A DNA stretch of 64,000 nt, from positions 2,501 to 66,500 of the forward strand of contig CAUYUJ010019886.1 of assembly GCA_963575745.1 (NCBI GenBank), given 5' to 3'. The notes under the pieces are model-generated. The model was not told the origin of the DNA, made no database searches, and saw only the letters and a list, made by a program, of their open reading frames with translations. Source of the stretch: Prorocentrum cordatum (taxonomy: Eukaryota > Sar > Dinophyceae > Prorocentrales > Prorocentraceae). Of this stretch, positions 16,136 to 27,599 are shown in pieces (the stretch's first letter is position 1; every line of letters starts with the position of its first letter). The translations under genes were made by a program, and so were the position numbers.

Positions 16136-19100
16136 GGACATACGTAAAGTGATTCGGTCATTTCCTGAGGGCACGGCAAGATCTCTCGATCAACTGCACC
16201 CTCGTCATTTTCAGCTGCTAGATGATAGCGGCCTCATGGTTCTTGCTAAACTTTGGCAGTGCTGCGAAGCGATAGGTCTCCTGCCTCGAAAATTGCTCTG
16301 GGTTTTAATGCCAATGCTGCCGAAACCGACAAGCGGTTATAGGCTAATCGCACTTTACTCTGGCATGTATCGCATTTGGCAAAGGCCCCGCCGCCCCATG
16401 CTCAAGGATGTGTTGGATTCTTTGGACCGTGGGTACTGGGGGGCCACTCGGGGGAGGAGTGCTGTGGATTGTGCATGGGTGTTAGCGGCCAGGAGCGAGG
16501 CCGATGTGGTCAACCATCGCTTTTCGGTTCTAGTCGTTGCCGACTACAGTAAATATTATGAGACGATTGATCTCATTCAGTTGCGCGATAAATGCATAGC
16601 GTTCCGAGTGCCGTCTCCCGTGCTAAAGTTAATTTTTAATGTTTGGCAAGCCCCAAGAATATTGAGGCTTCGCCAGCATCACTCGCTTGATTGCATGCAT
16701 GCACAGTTTGGTCTTCCAGCAGGTGATTGCTTCAATGACTTGTGCATAAAAATACACGCAGTTCGTGAATTTGACTGGTTTGTTTCACGTCAGCCATCGC
16801 TCGTAAGTTTCATGTCGTACATTGATGATTCAGGCATCCAGATTTCTGCTGCAGACAGGCAGCGAGCCCTGGATCTAGCGGTGGCGGCGGGAAAAGATTT
16901 CCAGATTGCCAGTCGTAATATTGGTGCCACTCTGAATGATAAGATTGCTGTAGTTGCGTCATCGGAGGACCTGGCTAAAGATGTAGCAGCAAGTCTCCAG
17001 ATGCAACGCAAGAAGGCAGTCACATATCTTGGAGTCGATTCGACCGCCGGTTTGCGACGTGCTGCGAAGGGCGCAAGACCCAAACTTAGGAGTAGGTTGA
17101 AGTCTATGCAAAAGCGTGCTAATAAAATCAGTAAGTTTCGCAAGTTTATAAAGCGCAAGCCAAAACAAGTCCTCCAGGGGGTCCTGCGTACTGGCCTGGC
17201 TCCTGCGTCGTCGTATGGCTCTGAGGTCTCGGGGTTCTCGGATGCTGAATTGGCGTCAATACGCAGGACCCAGTCGAGGCGACAGGCGCCCATGCACGGT
17301 GGCACTTCAGCTAGTGCTAAACTGGTCCTCTTTGGAGAGTGGGACGTCCGTGCTGCTTTGGGCCCCGTCTTGCAATGGAGTGGGATGGTTTGGATAGCCA
17401 AGGTAGCGCCCGAGAGAGCCCTTTTAAGTTTCCCTGCCCTCGTTTCCTTGTGGCAACAGGCTAATGCGAGCAGCGTCGTTGACTGGAAGAGAAGTCGAGG
17501 CCCGCCCAGTAGAGTTGTCTTGTGTCTCAAGAGGGCAGGTTGGTCGGCTCCCGAGGCTTGTGCTTGGATTGATCACCATCATAATCCCATCGATATCAGT
17601 TTAGTGTCTCCTCGAATGCTGCAGGAGTTGCTTGAAGCAGGCCTCCAGAGGCAGGCTGAGCTGGCCTTGGGCCAAAAACTCGGTTTTCCCCCTGGTTTTC
17701 GGGCCACTCTGGACCTGGTCAGGGACAAGATGGTTCCTCGTGTGAAAAGTTTCACTCGGCAGCAGCAGTTTTTGTTAAAGTGTGCAGCGTGTGATGCCAA
17801 TTGGGCTGAGAAGAGGGCCCAAGATGCGGGGTATCTTAGTTGTGGTCGTTGTGAGTGTGGGCAGGTAGATACCCCGCATCATCGCATCTACACGTGTACC
17901 AGGCCAGATGTGCTGGCTGCCCGTGAGATTGCCTGTGAAGATGTCCCCAATGAATCGTTGCAGGTTGCCATTCAGACGGATGATTGTCTGCACACTCGAG
18001 GCATCTTTGCCTATGATGACTCCCAGCTCGTTCATCCCTCCCTCAGCTCGTCCTGTGAGGTTTTCGATGGGCAGGGTAACGAGCTCGACCGTCAGCCCGA
18101 GGAATTGGCTGCCCTCGTTCCGCCAGGACAGCCGCTTGAGCTCGCGGCCGACGGCTCGGCCACCAAGCAGATGCTTAGGCCGCTCCGACGCGCGGCCTGG
18201 TCGATTGCTCTGCTCTCGCCGAGTACGGCAGACATGGAGGCTGTGCTACGAGGCGTTGTTCCAGGCACCCTCCCCCAGAGCCCAGCTGCTGCGGAACACG
18301 TTGCTGCTGCGTTGTGTGGCCAGGTCGCTGATCGCCCGACTCGGCTCGGTCTCGATTGTCTTGGGGTGATCCAGCACATCCAGAGACCTGTGGCCAAGCA
18401 GTTAGAGGCTCAGAGTAAGTTTTCTGGCATCCGAAAATTCGCTTTTGAACTTGATTGTTCCAAGTTTTTGGAGGCTTTTCATGTGAAGGCCCACCGCTCT
18501 GATGAAGAGTTGAACCAGCTTGTAGGTGATGAATATCGGTTCGGCCAGGCCAATAAGACTGTGGACAACCATGCGAAGTTGGCCCTGGCCTCCCATCCTG
18601 CCCCCACCCCTGCCTTCTTGCATTATGTTGAGGAGGCTGAGAGGAGAGCAGGGATTTTTGTGAAGCTCGCCAGTGCATGCCCCCCGCTCTTTCGGAATGA
18701 GATGAGGTGGAGACGTGCCCCGCCTAGTCAGCAGCGGTCTCGAGCCAAGCGTAGTTGGCACGAATGGCGTCGGACTGAGCTTGGAGTTCAGTGTGTTCAC
18801 TGTCTAATTGTCAGCTCGTCTGGTGATCGCCCTGCTGACGGATGTCAGGGCACGCCCACGGCGATAGCTAAGTTGCTCGAGAATCCAATGGGCCATTCCC
18901 TCGTTGCCGTGTCGGGAACGGCTCTCAAAACTGCTTCTGGTGCTTCCTCGGGTCCTGTTTCGGGTTCTGGACGCACCGAGATAAAGGAGCAACAATTTTT
19001 GTGTCTCAACTGTGGTGGCTGGACTCAGGGAAGGATGATCAAACTTGCTAAGACTTGTGAAGCACCTACGACTAAGGGCCTCGAGGTTTTGAGCGCGTTT

Positions 19101-19325
19101 CGTCGGGGGTTAGGGCCAAACCCAAGGTTGAGGGAACGTTTGGATAAGGCCATCCCCATTTCTCGACTTGATGCGACTCTCGCAAGCCCGAAAGAGGTGC
19201 AGTATGTGCCGTCCGTCCCCAGAGGTTTCTCCTCTAGTGAAGAGGCCCCACAGTATGAGCAGAGAATGGCTGCCTTACTCGCCCGAGTTAAGGCCAAAGA
19301 AGCCAGTTCTCAATCGATGACATAA
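16032..19325 (+). CDS. LINE 1 ORF2, reverse transcriptase, RNase H and zinc fingers
   Basis: RT begins with VEDIRKVIRSFPEGTARSLDQ and LHPRHF. Motif A is VVADYSKYYETID, motif B is the unusual GLPAGDCFNDL, and motif C is SYIDDSGI. A Cys/His cluster follows (CAACDANW ... CGRCECGQ ... HHRIYTC). RNase H shows LAADGSATKQ, LGLDCLGVI and VDNHAKLA acidic motifs. Two C-terminal CxxC...C fingers (VQCVHC ... GCQG and FLCLNCGG ... TCEAP) come next. The true junction with the endonuclease frame lies near 16105; sequence between 16032 and there is a shadow. The stop is TAA at 19323-19325. Confidence 0.85.
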   Translation: MCSMKLACIRRSGKLGRFPLRHGYLIESFPVASVEDIRKVIRSFPEGTARSLDQLHPRHFQLLDDSGLMVLAKLWQCCEAIGLLPRKLLWVLMPMLPKPTSGYRLIALYSGMYRIWQRPRRPMLKDVLDSLDRGYWGATRGRSAVDCAWVLAARSEADVVNHRFSVLVVADYSKYYETIDLIQLRDKCIAFRVPSPVLKLIFNVWQAPRILRLRQHHSLDCMHAQFGLPAGDCFNDLCIKIHAVREFDWFVSRQPSLVSFMSYIDDSGIQISAADRQRALDLAVAAGKDFQIASRNIGATLNDKIAVVASSEDLAKDVAASLQMQRKKAVTYLGVDSTAGLRRAAKGARPKLRSRLKSMQKRANKISKFRKFIKRKPKQVLQGVLRTGLAPASSYGSEVSGFSDAELASIRRTQSRRQAPMHGGTSASAKLVLFGEWDVRAALGPVLQWSGMVWIAKVAPERALLSFPALVSLWQQANASSVVDWKRSRGPPSRVVLCLKRAGWSAPEACAWIDHHHNPIDISLVSPRMLQELLEAGLQRQAELALGQKLGFPPGFRATLDLVRDKMVPRVKSFTRQQQFLLKCAACDANWAEKRAQDAGYLSCGRCECGQVDTPHHRIYTCTRPDVLAAREIACEDVPNESLQVAIQTDDCLHTRGIFAYDDSQLVHPSLSSSCEVFDGQGNELDRQPEELAALVPPGQPLELAADGSATKQMLRPLRRAAWSIALLSPSTADMEAVLRGVVPGTLPQSPAAAEHVAAALCGQVADRPTRLGLDCLGVIQHIQRPVAKQLEAQSKFSGIRKFAFELDCSKFLEAFHVKAHRSDEELNQLVGDEYRFGQANKTVDNHAKLALASHPAPTPAFLHYVEEAERRAGIFVKLASACPPLFRNEMRWRRAPPSQQRSRAKRSWHEWRRTELGVQCVHCLIVSSSGDRPADGCQGTPTAIAKLLENPMGHSLVAVSGTALKTASGASSGPVSGSGRTEIKEQQFLCLNCGGWTQGRMIKLAKTCEAPTTKGLEVLSAFRRGLGPNPRLRERLDKAIPISRLDATLASPKEVQYVPSVPRGFSSSEEAPQYEQRMAALLARVKAKEASSQSMT

Positions 19326-23098
<3,773 letters not shown>

Positions 23099-23133
23099 CG
23101 TAGCCATTTTGGCTCAAGCCATTTTGGCTCAAG
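23099..23133 (+). other. Tandem DinoSL relic at the 5' end of LINE 2
   Basis: CGTAG plus CCATTTTGGCTCAAG (20 of the 22 leader bases) is followed at once by a second CCATTTTGGCTCAAG (15 nt). It is known that relic leaders can be re-used as splice acceptors at their internal TAG, which leaves exactly this 15-nt remnant behind a new leader. So the transcript was trans-spliced and retroposed at least twice. Confidence 0.92.
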
Positions 23134-23303
23134 TAAACCATTTCCCGAGGTGGTTTGCAGAGACCAGGGGCCTGCCCAGCAGGCTCGGCCCGCGCATCAG
23201 GGGCCTGCTGGGCAAGGCAGGCGCCCACACAATTTTGCCACGCTCCGAGGAGCCCCCCCGTACTGTACTGGTCGGGCAGGAGATTTATTCTTCACGGTCG
23301 CGC

Positions 23304-24365
23304 ATGGGGCGTAGGGAGAAGGATGATCAGCAGACTGGAGGCCAGTATGCAAAGTGCAGGGGATGTGGGTATAAGTGGAACTGGACAAACAGGTCGGAGT
23401 GCTACAAGTGCAAGAGAGGTCTGCAGCCAGCCACCTCTCAAGAGCGAGCCCCGCAGGGCGCCTGGGGCCCCAACGGCGCCTCTTCGCGGCGCCGCAGTCG
23501 GCCGTCAGTCAGGCCCAGTCGGGAGGAGCTCCTCAAGCAGCTGCGGGCCACCCTCCCGGACGGCGACGCAGAGGCCGTCCAGCACCTCGAGGCGCTCGCC
23601 CGCGTGCAGCCACCAGAGGTGCACCCAGACGTCGCCCTCAACCAGGCCCAGGCGCGGCTCCGCAGGGCGGAAGCAGCGCTCAAGAAGACCATCGAGAGCA
23701 TCGCCGAGGGGGAGCAGTGGCTGCAGGACCAGAAGGAGCAGAGGGAGACCTGGATCATCGAGGTCGCCGACGCGGAGGCGGCGGTCCAGGCAGCCTACGC
23801 TCGAGCGGCGCCCAAGGTCGCGGCGCCGGTGGAGGAGCCCACGCCAGCCCTGGACCTCTCGCAGCTGCTCGAAGGGGACCTGGACATCCTCAGCGTGCGG
23901 CCAGGCAAGGCGTTCAGCCTGGAGGGACTCGACATCCCGCCCGAAGAGCATCGCCAGTTCGAGGAGCAGATGGGCCAGTTCGTCAAGCAGGTCCAGTCGG
24001 AGGTCAAAAGGCACTTCGGCCCAGCGGCGGAGGGGCTCGCCGCGATGCGGGCGGACCTCAAGGCCTTCAGCGACAGGCTCAAGAGCAAGAGGGCTAGGTC
24101 GGAGCCTCCCCCACCAGAGGCTGCTGCGGCCTCAGTCCCAGGGGGATCACCAGGCACGGCGGCAGGCAAAGGCGGAGCAGACGGCAAGCAGCCAGTGGCG
24201 GCCGCGGCCAAGGCGGCTCCCACAGCGGGGCCAACAGCCCCTCCCCATGCTGGCGTTGACGGTGCTCGCGACGCTGCTGCAGCCAGCGGAGGCGGCGCTG
24301 CAGGCGCCACTGCTCCTGCGGGGGCCGCAGGCAGGACTAAGCGCGAGCTGGCGCAGGACGTCTGA
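23304..24365 (+). CDS. LINE 2 ORF1: CxxC finger plus coiled coil
   Basis: The ATG at 23304 (GCGCATGGGGC) gives 353 residues. Residues about 14-38 hold CRGCGYKWNWTNRSECYKCKRG, a CxxC-x11-CxxC finger with Trp and Asn between, similar to LINE 1 ORF1 and to RanBP2-type fingers. Then come an Arg/Ser-rich stretch, a long coiled coil (about 75-180), an acidic helical region and a Gly/Ala-rich tail. The TGA at 24363-24365 is followed in frame by 21 more sense codons (ARILERAAANPP...) to a TGA at 24429, so the natural end may be there. Its likely role is RNA binding in the retrotransposition particle. Confidence 0.8.
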   Translation: MGRREKDDQQTGGQYAKCRGCGYKWNWTNRSECYKCKRGLQPATSQERAPQGAWGPNGASSRRRSRPSVRPSREELLKQLRATLPDGDAEAVQHLEALARVQPPEVHPDVALNQAQARLRRAEAALKKTIESIAEGEQWLQDQKEQRETWIIEVADAEAAVQAAYARAAPKVAAPVEEPTPALDLSQLLEGDLDILSVRPGKAFSLEGLDIPPEEHRQFEEQMGQFVKQVQSEVKRHFGPAAEGLAAMRADLKAFSDRLKSKRARSEPPPPEAAAASVPGGSPGTAAGKGGADGKQPVAAAAKAAPTAGPTAPPHAGVDGARDAAAASGGGAAGATAPAGAAGRTKRELAQDV

Positions 24366-24904
24366 GCCAGGATCCTGGAGCGGGCAGCGGCCAACCCCCC
24401 AGCGGCCGACGGAGACTCCAGCACAGCCTGAAGGGTCAGCCCCGCGAGGCTGGCGAAGGTGGCGTCAGCGCCCACGCCGTGGCCGAGGCAAGACCGCCGC
24501 GCGGAGGCGAAGTGCGCCAGTCGTACCACCTGACATCGACGGGGTCGTGGCGACCCCCACCACATCTACGAGCACTACCACTACATGGGGGGCGACTCCT
24601 CCGCCCGTCTCGGAGGAGCTGCCCCGATGGGCAAGCAGGCGGAGGCAGCCTGGGCCTAAGCGGGTCGCCTTCATCGTGGGGACGAGCGCCCACGTCCCAG
24701 CCATAGAAGAGGGTATCAACATCCTGGGCGGGGACGGCGACAGCTCCTCCTCAAGCACCTGGGCGCGGCGGGCGCTCAGGGGCGCGGACACGCTCCGCCG
24801 CCAGCTGCTCGCGCCGTGGCTCCGACGGCGGGACAGCAGCAGCTCAGCGCTCAGCCTCGAGCACAGCCGCGGACGCCACGGAAGAGGCCCCAGAGACGCA
24901 TGCG

Positions 24905-25840
24905 TGGAGAGCCGCGGATGCGCGGGTGGCCGATGCCTCTCCCCGTGCGTCCCTCTCGCTGATGCCGCCGACAGGCGGGTGGTCGAAGCCATCAGCGATG
25001 TGCTCGTGGGGCGGAGAGCCGCAGACGTGCGGGTGGTCGACGCCTCTCCACACGAGCGCCCCCAGTTCGGCTCCCCTGACGAGGGGGTGGCCGATGCAGC
25101 CAAGCTGGGGAGAGGATTATTGGAGGCCTCGGTCGAGGGGCAGAGGGCGACGCGTCAAGATTGGCATGGGGGTCAGCTCAGCCTCGACTACGGCCACGGA
25201 CGCCTCGGAGGAGGACCCAGTGACGCATGAGTGGAGAGCCGCGGATGCGCGGGTGGCCGTGGCCTCTCCCCATGCGTCCCTCTCGCTGATGCCGCCGACA
25301 GGCGGGTGGTCGACGCCGTCAGCGATGAGCTCGTGGGACGGAGAGCCGCAGACGTGCGGGTGGTCGAAGCCTCTCGACACGAGCGCCCCCAGCTTGGCTC
25401 CCCCGACGGGGGGGTGGCCGACGCAGCCAAGCTGGGGAGAGGAATTCTGGAACCCCCCACCGCGAGGCAAGGGCCGCCACGCCAAGCCCGACATGGATGT
25501 CAGCTCAGGCTTGAGCACGGCCACACACGCCTCGGACGAGGCCCCAGTGGCGCATGAGTGGGGAGCCGCGGATGCGCGGGTGGCCGACGCCTGCCCCCAT
25601 GCGCCCCTCTCGCTGGCGCCGCCGACAGGCGGGTGGTCGATGCCATCAGCGATGGGCTCGTGGGACCGAGAGCCGCAGACGTGCGGGTGGTCGACGCCTC
25701 TCGGCACGAGCGCCCCCAGCTCGGCTCCCCCGACGGGGGGGGTGGCCGATGCAGCCCAGCTGGGGAGAGGGATACTGGAGGCCCAGAACTAGAGGCAAGG
25801 GGCGCCACGCAAAGCCTGGCATGGTGCTCAGAGGCCTCAA
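24905..25840 (+). repeat. Three tandem 327-bp repeats encoding a Trp-rich 109-residue unit
   Basis: Copies start at 24905, 25232 and 25559, with an exact 327-base period (109 codons) between equivalent bases. In one frame all copies read a similar Trp-rich peptide (PPTGGWS, EPQTCGWSTPL, SAPSSAP, GWPMQPSWGE, YWRPR). Copy 3 has 8 instead of 7 G after GAC near 25735-25742, shifting that frame into the ORF2 frame, which continues GWPMQPSWGEGYWRPR. This suggests the repeats were the N-terminal part of ORF2. Confidence 0.85.
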
Positions 25841-27599
25841 CTGCAGCGCCTGGGGCACCCTCGTCGACCATCTGGATGAGATGCCGCTGGGCAGGAACAC
25901 CATCATGCTGGTCCAGGAGCACCGCCTCACCAGCGACTACGTCGGCGAGATCAGCTCCAGCTGCTTCCAGAGGCACCTCACCGTCGCCCTTGCTCCCGCG
26001 GCAGTGGGGCCAGGTGGCGGCAGAGTGGCAGGGGTGGGGATTGTCGCCCCACGCTGCGTGGGCCTCACCTACCTTGAGGGCGCCGACACATTCGATTTCT
26101 CGCCGCCAGGATCGCCAGGAAGGCTGGTGGCGGCCTGGACCCCTGGGTTCCTTCGTGGTGGCCTCATGGTCCTCAGCGCCTACTTCTGGGTTTCAGAGGG
26201 CTGGACGGTTCGCAACCTGTCCATCTTGGACGCCATAGGAGAATCAGTGAGGTCCTACGACATACCGTGGGTACTCCAGGCGGATTTCAACAACACCCCC
26301 GACGCGCTCAGGGCCACGGGCTGGGTGGACGACGTCGGGGGCAGCATCTTCTCCTCGGCCGCCCCCACCTGTCAAGGCAGGGGAGGCGGGGGGGTCATCG
26401 ACTACTTCGTGGTGGACACGCGCATCGCGTCAGCCTTCGGAGCAGCGGAGGTGCTGGACGCGTCCACCGCCCCGCACAGCCCCGTCGCCATCACGACGGA
26501 GAGGCCGCTGCGGGAGCGGCTAGGCTGGAGGCTGGTCAAGCCTCGTGCCTTCCCGACTCGCCTCCCCGTGGGCTGTCGTAGGGAGCCACCAGCCTGGCCG
26601 ATCCTCGACAGCGGAGCAAGCTACAGCGACGCCGAGCTGGAGAAGTTGTGGGCGGAGTTCTCGGCGGCCGCCGAGCACGACCTGCAGGGCGTCCACGACC
26701 TCGTTGGCGAGGCCGACTACACTGTCAGGGGGGGCCACCCGCGATGGGCCAGAGCCCCGATCGCACGCCCAGAGGCGCATGCGAGGCCCAGGGGCACCAC
26801 GCGCTCCAGGGCATGGCGCTGGGTGGCCAGCCGCGTAGGTGACATCGTCTGGCTGGCGCAGGCGGCCCGCCAGCGGCGCGACTGGAAACCGTTTGCCGAC
26901 CAGTGGCGGCGCCTGCGCAGACGCCTCCACCATGGTGCTGCTCGCTGGTGCGACGCGCTGGGCGACGACGCCAGGGCCGTGCACGTCGAGCTCCTATCGC
27001 TGGGCGACCTCACCTGGGACGGGGACGCGCTCTGGGAGGACGCTCCCAGGGCGATGGAGTTGCAGCGTCGTGCCGCGCAGCAGGCCCACGTCATCGAGCA
27101 GGGCCTTCGAGATCAGAGGGCAAAGGCGTGGCGGCAGAGGCTCAAGGACGGCTCACAAGGAGGAGCAGGCTTTGTCCATCGCATGTCGAAGTGGCGCCAG
27201 GGAATCGACCCCGCCCCCGGGGCCAGAGGGCGCACCAACCTGGACATGACCTGCCCGCAGGCCGCGGTGGACCTAGAGGCGCTGAAGTGGATCGACCTCT
27301 GGACCTCCCACGGCGCCCAAAGCCGAGGGGAGCTCCCGCGGCCCTGGGAGGCGGCCACTTTCGAGCATAGCATGATCGAGCCTACAGCGGAAGACATCAG
27401 GGCCATATGCAGGGCCTTCCCAGAGCACACGGGGGTTGGAGTGGGCAACTGGCACCCCAGGTGGTTTGCGAGCTTGGGGGACGAAAGGGCTCGTGTTCCT
27501 GGCCGCCTTCGTCGCCTACGTGTCGCGCACGGCCAGGTGGCCCCCCCAGCTGCGCTACGTGATGTATTTTCTACTGGCCAAGCAGGGTGGGGGGACTAG
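25821..27599 (+). CDS. LINE 2 ORF2, endonuclease half
   Basis: The ATG at 25821 (MVLRGLNC) opens an APE-type endonuclease; the frame is open further upstream into the 327-bp repeats. The catalytic Glu is in MLVQEHRL, the DFN motif in LQADFNNTP, the Asp in GGVIDYFVV and the His in APHSPVAI. A long Arg/Trp-rich linker leads to the start of RT (AEDIRAICRAFPE, NWHPRWFASLG). The frame then runs into TAG at 27597 while RT continues in the +1 frame. The change lies near 27475-27490, next to a run of five G. Confidence 0.85.
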   Translation: MVLRGLNCSAWGTLVDHLDEMPLGRNTIMLVQEHRLTSDYVGEISSSCFQRHLTVALAPAAVGPGGGRVAGVGIVAPRCVGLTYLEGADTFDFSPPGSPGRLVAAWTPGFLRGGLMVLSAYFWVSEGWTVRNLSILDAIGESVRSYDIPWVLQADFNNTPDALRATGWVDDVGGSIFSSAAPTCQGRGGGGVIDYFVVDTRIASAFGAAEVLDASTAPHSPVAITTERPLRERLGWRLVKPRAFPTRLPVGCRREPPAWPILDSGASYSDAELEKLWAEFSAAAEHDLQGVHDLVGEADYTVRGGHPRWARAPIARPEAHARPRGTTRSRAWRWVASRVGDIVWLAQAARQRRDWKPFADQWRRLRRRLHHGAARWCDALGDDARAVHVELLSLGDLTWDGDALWEDAPRAMELQRRAAQQAHVIEQGLRDQRAKAWRQRLKDGSQGGAGFVHRMSKWRQGIDPAPGARGRTNLDMTCPQAAVDLEALKWIDLWTSHGAQSRGELPRPWEAATFEHSMIEPTAEDIRAICRAFPEHTGVGVGNWHPRWFASLGDERARVPGRLRRLRVAHGQVAPPAALRDVFSTGQAGWGD

